Assembly: GCA_030632865.1 (NCBI GenBank)
Contig: DAOVTY010000053.1
Span: forward strand, 1-14,401
Direction of reading: 5' to 3'
DNA: 14,401 bases
Origin: Bacteroidota bacterium
Lineage (GTDB): Bacteria; Bacteroidota; Bacteroidia; Bacteroidales; Prolixibacteraceae
The notes under the pieces were generated by a model. That model was not told the DNA's origin, did not search any database, and saw only the letters and a list, made by a program, of their open reading frames with translations. Both the position numbers and the translations under genes were made by a program. Positions 8,124-14,401 of the stretch are shown piece after piece (positions within the stretch are counted from its first letter, which is position 1; each line of letters opens with the position of its first letter).

Positions 8124-9614
8124 ATGCAAAAGATATTTTACCTATTTATTTTTATAATTCCTCTGCTTGCGAAAGGACAAACAGACAATTATTGGTCTCG
8201 TAATTTCAACGAAGAGTCGTCTCTATTGTCTGGAGCAGTTGTTGGTGGAGGTGCCGGAGCGTCTGCAATATTTTACAATCCAGCCAGTATTTCAGAAATA
8301 GAAGAATCTAAATTATCTTTAAACGCCAGTCTTTTTTCGTACGAAGTTCTGAATTCGAGAAATGCTTTGGGCGATGATATCGATTTTTATGATTCGAGAA
8401 GTTATGTAATTCCGCGTTTTTTCTCTTATATGTTTAAATTAAAAAAACATCTAAACTGGAGTCTTGAGGTTGCTTTTTTAAACAATGCTAATTTTCTTAC
8501 CGAAAGCACAAATTTTATCGATAAAAATATTGATATTCTTACCCACGAACCAGGAGTAGAAAGATATACTTCTTTCAGTAAATATTCTAATAAAGCGAGA
8601 GATGACTGGTTTGGTGTTGGAGGTTCGTACAATTTAAATGACGAATTTGTGATTGGTACAAGTATGTTTGTATCAGCTAAAACAAACGAATATTCTTATG
8701 CTATTAACATAGAAGCCGGCACAAATCCTAATGATGTTAGCACTCTCACTGAAAATCCATATTTTTCAGCAAAATATAACGAAGAAGAGTATCTTAAATT
8801 TAACGACTACAGGTTACTTTGGAAATTTGGACTGCTTTATAAAGTTAGCAGATTTAGTGTTGGGCTTAACTTTACAACACCATCTATTGGGAATATATAT
8901 TCTGACGGTAAAAAGCTTTTCAGAAGAAAAAGCCAATACAATATCTCCGATCCTGAAACTGGGAAGGATCTTCCTAACTATTTTATTACAGATTATAAAG
9001 AAAAAAAAGAAGTAAATGTAAATTCAAAAACGCCGTTGTCGGTAGCATTAGGACTGACATACTATAATCCTGACAAAACAAAAACGTTATATTTAACTGC
9101 TGAGTATTTTGCAAAAATAGATCCGTATAGAATGGTTGAAACTGAAGAGAGCGATAATCTTGCAGACGGAACCATTTTCGAAACTAGTGACCACAATGAA
9201 TGGTTAACTTTTATAAATGGTGCCAGATCAGTATTTAATGCAGCCGTTGGATATCGCTGGATTCTTAATGAAAACCTCATGATACTTGCTGGGTTTAGAA
9301 CTGATTTTAATCATAAAAAGAATGTTGACTTTAATCCTTATGTCCAGGAGAAAACTATTAAAAGTTTTGTTTTAGATAAATATCATATTACAAGTGGATT
9401 AACAATTAATATTTTAGGGCACGATTTCATTACTGGTTTTCAATATACTCTTGGTCACGAAAATGGACAAAAACAATATGTAAATCTTTCAGACCCGATT
9501 GAGTTTAATTACGAAGAGATGAAAGCTCTGCAGGGTACTCGTGACATTTCGATGCAGACAATATTAAATTCCGTTAGTTTATACTTTGGAGCCACAATTA
9601 ATTTTGGAGAATAG
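8124..9614 (+). CDS. FadL/OmpP1-like outer-membrane beta-barrel protein
   Basis: 496 residues with a signal peptide at 1-18 (cleavage AKG/Q, typical of Bacteroidota). The mature N terminus has SLLSGAVVGGGAGASAIFYN followed by PAS: the glycine-rich hatch segment and the YNPA motif (about residues 51-54) typical of OMPP1/FadL transporters. The rest alternates aromatic and polar residues in amphipathic strands, ending in SVSLYFGATINFGE as a closing strand. FadL proteins take up hydrophobic molecules such as long-chain fatty acids across the outer membrane. Bacteroidota homologues are poorly characterised, so the substrate is unknown. It is somewhat longer than E. coli FadL. It is divergent from tamL with about 108 bases between, in an envelope-focused neighbourhood. 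The fold and location are likely; the transport role is inferred from the family. Confidence 0.72.
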   Translation: MQKIFYLFIFIIPLLAKGQTDNYWSRNFNEESSLLSGAVVGGGAGASAIFYNPASISEIEESKLSLNASLFSYEVLNSRNALGDDIDFYDSRSYVIPRFFSYMFKLKKHLNWSLEVAFLNNANFLTESTNFIDKNIDILTHEPGVERYTSFSKYSNKARDDWFGVGGSYNLNDEFVIGTSMFVSAKTNEYSYAINIEAGTNPNDVSTLTENPYFSAKYNEEEYLKFNDYRLLWKFGLLYKVSRFSVGLNFTTPSIGNIYSDGKKLFRRKSQYNISDPETGKDLPNYFITDYKEKKEVNVNSKTPLSVALGLTYYNPDKTKTLYLTAEYFAKIDPYRMVETEESDNLADGTIFETSDHNEWLTFINGARSVFNAAVGYRWILNENLMILAGFRTDFNHKKNVDFNPYVQEKTIKSFVLDKYHITSGLTINILGHDFITGFQYTLGHENGQKQYVNLSDPIEFNYEEMKALQGTRDISMQTILNSVSLYFGATINFGE

Positions 9615-9635
9615 ATCTCTCACATTTTTATGAAT

Positions 9636-9666
9636 TAAAATGTAAATATTACAACTCTACATTTTA
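9636..9666 (+). terminator. Possible hairpin after the FadL-like gene
   Basis: TAAAATGTA (9636-9644) pairs with TACATTTTA (9658-9666) in a nine-base perfect but AT-rich stem with a 13-base loop. No proper T-run follows (next bases CCTT), so it is weak as an intrinsic terminator. It may instead protect the 3' end. Confidence 0.3.
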
Positions 9667-9772
9667 CCTTCAATAAATAATTCGAATTTAAATTTCATGT
9701 AACTTTTCTTGACATTTGTTAAGAGGGACAAACTTCAAACTCGTTATTTTTACATAAATTAATTTGTGTAAT

Positions 9773-9955
9773 ATGACGTTTCATTTAATAAAAACTGAAA
9801 TAAATCTTTTGGCAATTATAAAAAACCTTGAAGATTTTATTGAACTTGAGAAAGAGAATCGTAGTCTTATAAAAGATGAAAATATTTTAATTATTACAAT
9901 TGGAATTACTTTTTTTGATCTGGAACATCAGAATTTACTTTCATTGAATATTTAA
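9773..9955 (+). CDS. Doubtful small ORF, unknown function
   Basis: 60 codons from ATG 9773 (an upstream in-frame TTG is at 9764). The product is a short helical, acidic and isoleucine-rich peptide starting MTFHLIKTEINLL with EDFIELEKENRSL in the middle. Its last 17 codons run antisense over the 3' end of the DUF748 gene. It lies in the only gap of about 290 bases in the window, between two convergent genes. TAATTTG just upstream is a poor promoter match. It has no recognisable domain. It may be a small real gene, the stub of a degraded gene, or chance in AT-rich DNA. Confidence 0.25.
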   Translation: MTFHLIKTEINLLAIIKNLEDFIELEKENRSLIKDENILIITIGITFFDLEHQNLLSLNI

Positions 9956-12086
9956 CCTCAAATATTGGTTTAATGCCAATGTTTTTAGGAGACTCAGAAC
10001 TTGAGACAGAAATCGTAATAGCCGTAGAATCATTTGCATTTACAAGATATTGCTCTATTCCATTTTTTCGCGTTTCAGCAAATTGAGACAAAAGAGAATC
10101 GATGGTAGTTGGCGGTATTAGTATTTCGGAGGCGGCTACAATATCTACCGAATCGGTTTCTGTTTTCGATTTCAGAAAATCTAAAAAATCAACATTATCA
10201 GTTTTATAATTTTTATTCGTTTTGGCAGCAAATAATTTACCTGCCTCTGCAACTGCAATTTGTTCTTTTTCAATATTTACATCGTTAAAATAAACCAATT
10301 CAATTTCAAGGTCTTCTTTTTTATGTTCGAGTTGAAGTAAATGATCAATTTGTTGCTGATGCTCTGCAGAGAGAGTTGTATCTAAATAACCAAATTCTAT
10401 TACTTTAATATCTTTTGGATTAACGCTAATCAATCCTGCAAGAAGATCGAAAGGTGAAGCTGCTACTTTCACAATCAAGTTTTTAAATGTATTCCACACT
10501 ATTTTCCCCACACTTACTTGCGGATCATCAAGATTGCCCCTAACCGGAATATCTAAGTCGATAACTCCATCACGATCTTTTAAAATGAAAAGTGCAAATT
10601 TCATTGGCAAACTGTATAAACCACCTGTTTTATCACCTACTTCAGCATTATTAATTATCAGTCTATTTTCGCTAGTTAGTTGATTATTAATTATTTTAGT
10701 TCGTGACTTATAATACATGTCGCCATATAAAATTGGAAATCCCATATAATATCGCGAATAAATATTCAAGTCACTCAACTGAAAATCGGTAACAACATAG
10801 TCCAGAATAATATCCATCGGATTTGCCGGATCGAAACCAACTTCAGCAACCAATTCTCCTCTGTTGTTCAGCAACATTGTTGAATTAATATTTATCCAAT
10901 CAGAATTGCTAAAAATACTATCTGTGGTTATTTCAATTTCACTTAAATTATAATCAAAAGGGTCGCCGGTCAGGTTGTCTGTATAATCTACCACTCCTTT
11001 ACTAATATTAAAATAATTTAAAGCATAATACAAATCTTCAGATTCAGTTGCCGTATTAGTATTGCTGTTTGAAGAATCAATCTTGGTATCTTCATCAAAA
11101 CCAATATTGAATATTTCGAAAAAATTGTTGGTTGTAGAATCCATTTCAAAATATACGTAAGGTTCGTTTAAAATAAGCGAATCGATAATGTACGACTGAT
11201 TATAAATATCGAACTCTTTTATAACACATTCAAGTTTATTGGCTCCCAAAAACTTATTATTATTTTCGTCTGCCATCATAAAATCAATTACCTCAGCACT
11301 TCCTGATACTAACGATTGCTCGGGCTCAAATATATTTCCCTCCATTTTTATTTGTGCATTAAACAACCCGCCAAATGCATTAATATTTGCAAATTCAGCT
11401 ACGTACTCCTGCATTGATTTAAAATAAAGATGCCAAAGAATAATTTCAGCATCATAATTCCCATTTACTGGATTAACATTTATGGATGATTCAAAATACC
11501 CTTCATTTTTTAATGCAAAGCGTAAGTCTGCTTTACTTTTATCTGCCTGGTTCCAACCAACATAAGGGATAAAAAATGAAATGTCGTTAAGTTTGGTAAT
11601 TTTGTTAATAATTCTATCATCAAAAATAAATTCAGCATCTTTCAACTCAATATTAGACAATTGAAAATGTAATGGTTCTGTCAAGATGGGATCTACTTCT
11701 AAGGTATCTGATTCATTTATATGGAATGCAATTAAATCATCAAAATTAAACATTGAATCTTGTTGTGTTACGCTAGCTTTTAACCCTTTAAGATATAACT
11801 GTTCAATCACGAATTCATCTACAAAAAGCTGATATGGTTCTAGGTTAATAATAAGTGTATCAAAAGAGACAAACACATTATTATCATCCTCTTCGAACAT
11901 TTTAAAATCTGTAACTTTTAATGTGCCAGTAAAATAATTAATTCTTAATTTATCAATTACGATTTGCCTTCCAACCAGTTCTTTGCTATGCTTGGAGGCA
12001 TATTTTTTTGCTATACCAGGCAACAAAATTAAACTCAATATTACAATGGCAGAAATAACTATAATTATTCGAATGATGATTTTCAT
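9906..12086 (-). CDS. DUF748 domain protein, AsmA superfamily
   Basis: 726 residues. One N-terminal membrane anchor (about residues 2-23) is followed by a long beta-strand-rich periplasmic region starting with the AsmA-like pattern (RQIVIDKLRINYFTGTLKV). The DUF748 hallmark is at about 494-559: LPMKFALFILKDRDGVIDLD, then IPVRGNLDDPQVSVGKIVW, then SPFDLLAGL. The C-terminal 150 residues hold FGYLDTTLSAEHQQQIDHLL and a following beta segment, as in the family. AsmA-superfamily proteins (YhdP, TamB, YdbH) form grooves for lipids between inner and outer membrane, and DUF748 members are thought to act alike but are little studied. The frame opens at an ATG at 12119, but the ATG at 12086 puts the anchor at the N terminus. 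It lies 62 bases downstream of the 43-residue ORF on the same strand. Confidence 0.85.
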   Translation of the reverse strand: MKIIIRIIIVISAIVILSLILLPGIAKKYASKHSKELVGRQIVIDKLRINYFTGTLKVTDFKMFEEDDNNVFVSFDTLIINLEPYQLFVDEFVIEQLYLKGLKASVTQQDSMFNFDDLIAFHINESDTLEVDPILTEPLHFQLSNIELKDAEFIFDDRIINKITKLNDISFFIPYVGWNQADKSKADLRFALKNEGYFESSINVNPVNGNYDAEIILWHLYFKSMQEYVAEFANINAFGGLFNAQIKMEGNIFEPEQSLVSGSAEVIDFMMADENNNKFLGANKLECVIKEFDIYNQSYIIDSLILNEPYVYFEMDSTTNNFFEIFNIGFDEDTKIDSSNSNTNTATESEDLYYALNYFNISKGVVDYTDNLTGDPFDYNLSEIEITTDSIFSNSDWININSTMLLNNRGELVAEVGFDPANPMDIILDYVVTDFQLSDLNIYSRYYMGFPILYGDMYYKSRTKIINNQLTSENRLIINNAEVGDKTGGLYSLPMKFALFILKDRDGVIDLDIPVRGNLDDPQVSVGKIVWNTFKNLIVKVAASPFDLLAGLISVNPKDIKVIEFGYLDTTLSAEHQQQIDHLLQLEHKKEDLEIELVYFNDVNIEKEQIAVAEAGKLFAAKTNKNYKTDNVDFLDFLKSKTETDSVDIVAASEILIPPTTIDSLLSQFAETRKNGIEQYLVNANDSTAITISVSSSESPKNIGIKPIFEVKYSMKVNSDVPDQKK

Positions 12087-12148
12087 GAAAATATATTTGA
12101 AAATTATAACCAACAACAACTAAAAAGGTTTAAATAATAAGGTAAATA

Positions 12149-12280
12149 TTACCGACGAGGTAAAGTTTTGTCGGGATCCTTATTTTTGATTGCCACCGAC
12201 TCTTCTACATCAATAGCAAAGCATTTTGTATCTCCCCTAAAAAATAAAATTGATTCTGTTACCAGATAAAGCGTTAGCAT
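12149..12280 (-). CDS. Small ORF of 43 codons after the PD40 gene, unknown
   Basis: ATG at 12280 lies ten bases after the stop of the PD40 gene, and TAA is at 12149-12151. The peptide is hydrophobic at its start (MLTLYLVTESILFFRG) and charged afterwards (DVEESVAIKNKDPDKTLPRR). The second half uses varied, protein-like codons with a basic, proline-containing C terminus, rather than the low-complexity look of AT-rich noise. The spacing is operon-like. I do not recognise a family. It could be a real small protein translated with the PD40 gene, or the degraded tail of a longer lost gene. A GGTAA-ATA-TTACC inverted repeat (12141-12153) overlaps its stop. Confidence 0.4.
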   Translation of the reverse strand: MLTLYLVTESILFFRGDTKCFAIDVEESVAIKNKDPDKTLPRR

Positions 12281-12290
12281 TTAATAGCAT

Positions 12291-13781
12291 CTAATAAGTG
12301 TACGAAACAAACGCAACTTTTTTTGAATCGGGGCTCCAAGATGGAACATTAATTGTTCCTTGACCACCATATAAAAAGGCAACCGTTTTTATTTCTCCGC
12401 CGCCAACCGGCATTAATCTTAGCATAACTCTTTTGTTACGTGGATGCGAACCTGCCGGAACATCAGACAAATACGAAATCATAATCATCTGTTTGCCGTC
12501 TGGAGAAGGATGTGCAAACCAGTTTTGATAGTTATCTTTGGTAACTTGCTCCTGCTTTGTTCCATCGGGTTTCATGCGCCAAATTTGCATCATTCCTGTT
12601 CTAGTCGAATTAAAATAAATATACTTTCCATCGGGCGAATATTCTGGGCCATCATCTAATCCATCAGCATCAGTTAATCTTATTTCCTCTCCGCCTTTTG
12701 CCGGAATTTTATAAACATCGTAATTCCCGTTTCGTTCGGCACAATATGTTAACCACTTTCCATCGGGCGACCAACCGTGCCAATACGACGGCCCATTTTC
12801 TGTAATGCGTTTAGGAACTCCACCTTTTACAGGAACCGTATAAATAATAGATTTATTATTACCATTTTCTTCGATGTGATGACTTATGGCAAGCATTTTC
12901 CCGTTAAAAGAGATTCCATGATCATTGTTGTTAGAATTGGCAAAATCAGTATTGATTTCTGAAATAACCGAACGTTTTAAATCAAACTTATGCAATTTAC
13001 CTTCTGAGTTGTAAATCAAATATTTTCCGTTACGTGACCAATTTGGAGCTTCAATATGTGTTTCAGTTTCGTAAACAACTTTTCTATTTCCTGTTTCAAT
13101 ATCTATTATTTCTAATCTACTTGGCGAAGGACTTTGATAACCATCTACATTTGGGGCTGCAGGTTTTTCCAAACGAACATTCCAGAATCGGGCTTTTTCT
13201 ATCACATCAACATTGTGCGAAGAGATAAACATTCCGGCTAAAACCGAGTTTCCCATTTCTAGAGTTACTTTTCCAACTAATTCCAAAGGCTTATTTCCTT
13301 TTGAAATTCTAAAAATAAATTCATTCCCTATTCTTTCAATCTGAACAAATTCGGGAGCTTTAGTTTCTGTTGATATTTCAAGAGTTTCATCTCCTTTTTT
13401 CTCACGATATTGTAATGATGTTAAACCATCTCCATGAACAACACCGTCAACATAAACATCATTTTCATCTTCAGAGTTTCTAATTATTACACCTACTTTC
13501 CGGTGTGCATCAACTCCTTCACCCAGAAATTTTACGTTTGCTGACAAAATAAAATCGCCTTCAATTTCTTGCGAAACCATATACAATTCGTCTCGCTCAA
13601 ACCACATATTATATCCTGCTCCTGCAAGAGTAAACTGCTGCAAGTTATCATTAAACTGAAAATTGCCCTGTAGTTTTGGATTGCCAATATCATGCCCCGA
13701 GTAGTTTTGAAACATTTGTTGTGCTTCTACAGAAATAGAACTTAAAATAACAAGAATAAAAATATAGCTCAATTTAGTCAT
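12291..13781 (-). CDS. Secreted DUF1349-like and PD40 (TolB-like) beta-propeller protein
   Basis: 496 residues. The signal peptide is residues 1-20 (VEA/QQ). Residues about 25-205 form a concanavalin-like beta domain of the DUF1349 type: an aromatic GAGYNMWFERDELYMVSQEI start, KVGVIIRNSEDENDVYVDG, then FRISKGNKPLELVGKV. From about 222 come six PD40/WD40-like repeats, with NWSRNGKYLIYNS, ISFNGKMLAISHH, GWSPDGKWLTYCAERNGNYD, YSPDGKYIYFNSTRTG, PSPDGKQMIMISY and SWSPDSKKVAF. Such propellers are binding scaffolds as in TolB; in Bacteroidota similar fusions occur near carbohydrate-use genes. No catalytic site is seen, so a sugar- or protein-binding periplasmic or surface role is inferred. The ATG start is 13781, ten bases after the regulator's stop, and a palindrome (13782-13798) covers the junction. 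Confidence 0.85.
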   Translation of the reverse strand: MTKLSYIFILVILSSISVEAQQMFQNYSGHDIGNPKLQGNFQFNDNLQQFTLAGAGYNMWFERDELYMVSQEIEGDFILSANVKFLGEGVDAHRKVGVIIRNSEDENDVYVDGVVHGDGLTSLQYREKKGDETLEISTETKAPEFVQIERIGNEFIFRISKGNKPLELVGKVTLEMGNSVLAGMFISSHNVDVIEKARFWNVRLEKPAAPNVDGYQSPSPSRLEIIDIETGNRKVVYETETHIEAPNWSRNGKYLIYNSEGKLHKFDLKRSVISEINTDFANSNNNDHGISFNGKMLAISHHIEENGNNKSIIYTVPVKGGVPKRITENGPSYWHGWSPDGKWLTYCAERNGNYDVYKIPAKGGEEIRLTDADGLDDGPEYSPDGKYIYFNSTRTGMMQIWRMKPDGTKQEQVTKDNYQNWFAHPSPDGKQMIMISYLSDVPAGSHPRNKRVMLRLMPVGGGEIKTVAFLYGGQGTINVPSWSPDSKKVAFVSYTY

Positions 13782-13798
13782 ATTGTAATTATTACAAT
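13782..13798. promoter_or_regulatory. Palindrome at the regulator/PD40 junction, possible operator
   Basis: ATTGTAA (13782-13788), three bases, then TTACAAT (13792-13798) form a perfect seven-base inverted repeat. It covers the regulator's stop codon and the base just before the PD40 ATG. The TTGT...ACAA arms loosely recall operators of GntR regulators with LacI-like ligand domains (AraR type), but the spacing differs from AraR. It could also be a small RNA hairpin near the PD40 start codon. Function is inferred. Confidence 0.35.
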
Positions 13799-14401
13799 GA
13801 ATCTCTCAAAATTAATAAAGTAGTGAGAACTTTACCTATTTTTTGTTTATTTTTCACAAACTCAGCAGCCTGCTTCCCCATCAACTCAAAATCTGTTGAA
13901 ATAACAGTAATTCCTCCGCCAACAATTTGTTTCATCGGAGTGTCGTTATACGAAATCACTCCAACATCTTTTCCCAACTCGAAATGTTTTTTACGACAAG
14001 TTTTTATAACCTGAACTAAATCTGCATCGCGAATTACAAAATACGCTTGACCATTTTTAATATCACTATCTTTTAATTGCGTAATATTTCTGAACTTTAT
14101 TTTATTGTTTCGACAGAATGTTTGCACAGCATTTACAGACTCTTCCGGATGCGGAGTACTCTTTTCTGAATAAACTAAAATTAATTCGTTATACTTTTGA
14201 AGTTGAGTTAATCCTTGCTCCAAACAATTTTGAATAGAAGTATTAAAATCCTGCAACAGGTAATTTATCTTCCCATTTTCGGGTTTCCCCATATCGAGAA
14301 TAAGCAATTTATTATTATCTATTTTTTTTAAAATAGGGTCTAAAGAATTATGGTCGATATTCATAACAACATACATACTATATCTACCCAAACTATTTTC
14401 A
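13792..14401 (-). CDS. GntR-type regulator, C-terminal LacI-like ligand-binding domain (partial)
   Basis: The frame is open from the right edge of the window (an in-frame TTG at 14389-14391 is not a credible start) to TAA at 13792-13794, so about 200 C-terminal residues are seen. They form the periplasmic-binding-protein fold used by LacI-type and some GntR-type regulators. The second lobe shows GKDVGVISYNDTPMKQIV, GITVISTDFELMGKQAAEF and the terminus LLILRDSL, which matches the ending T-x-L-I-x-R-x-S-L of Bacteroidota GntR regulators such as the fucose regulator FucR. The DNA-binding domain lies outside the window, so GntR rather than LacI rests on the ending and is not certain. The ligand is probably a sugar. 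The PD40 gene follows after ten bases and is the nearest candidate target. Confidence 0.75.
   Translation of the reverse strand, partial: ENSLGRYSMYVVMNIDHNSLDPILKKIDNNKLLILDMGKPENGKINYLLQDFNTSIQNCLEQGLTQLQKYNELILVYSEKSTPHPEESVNAVQTFCRNNKIKFRNITQLKDSDIKNGQAYFVIRDADLVQVIKTCRKKHFELGKDVGVISYNDTPMKQIVGGGITVISTDFELMGKQAAEFVKNKQKIGKVLTTLLILRDSL

Noticed and set aside
8731..9015. 94-codon plus-strand ORF inside the FadL-like gene
   Set aside because: Same-strand out-of-frame shadow of a strong barrel gene, with no domain.
9709..9714. TTGACA as a sigma-70 type -35 box before the small ORF
   Set aside because: No TATAAT-like element at the right distance, and Bacteroidota use a different promoter consensus.
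1..14401. CRISPR arrays, tRNA/rRNA genes, insertion sequences, phage or defence genes
   Set aside because: No spaced direct-repeat array, tRNA-like cloverleaf, transposase motif or terminal inverted repeats were seen on either strand by reading.

Overview
The window comes from an AT-rich member of the Bacteroidota, most likely a Bacteroidales/Marinilabiliales-type organism. Signs of this are a TamL-TamB outer-membrane assembly pair, TAnnTTTG-type promoter elements, start codons without Shine-Dalgarno sequences, signal peptides ending in AQ or GQ, and a sugar-type GntR regulator beside a PD40 propeller protein. There are no rRNA or tRNA genes, insertion sequences or CRISPR arrays. It reads as ordinary chromosome centred on cell-envelope genes.

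Layout from left to right. Positions 1-378 hold the C-terminal end of a PLP-dependent alpha-oxoamine synthase, closed by a clear intrinsic terminator. A multi-pass membrane protein (482-1186, minus) is divergent from a membrane-embedded LuxR-type regulator with seven predicted membrane segments (1360-2325, plus). Their shared upstream region carries two exact copies of a 12-base dyad, CTACTTTGGTAG, 27 bases apart. The regulator overlaps tail to tail with a two-gene minus-strand operon: tamL (Omp85/BamA-like, 6192 to about 8015) followed by tamB (2315-6184). A divergent plus-strand gene (8124-9614) encodes a FadL/OmpP1-like beta-barrel. After a gap of about 290 bases with one doubtful small ORF comes a second AsmA-superfamily protein with a DUF748 domain (9906-12086, minus). 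Upstream of it on the same strand lie a 43-codon small ORF, a secreted DUF1349-like plus PD40 six-repeat protein (12291-13781), and the C-terminal LacI-like ligand domain of what is probably a GntR-family regulator that runs off the right edge (13792-14401).

How the genes may work together. TamL and TamB form an envelope-spanning module for outer-membrane protein assembly and/or lipid passage. The FadL-like barrel and the DUF748 protein next door would also act in moving or placing hydrophobic molecules in the envelope, so about 6 kb in the middle of the window is an envelope-biogenesis neighbourhood. The right end looks like a ligand-controlled regulator with its secreted target. The most unusual items are the tandem dyads in front of the 7TM-LuxR regulator, the palindrome at the regulator/PD40 junction, and the unrecognised 43-residue ORF. 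I found no clearly new multi-gene defence or mobile system.
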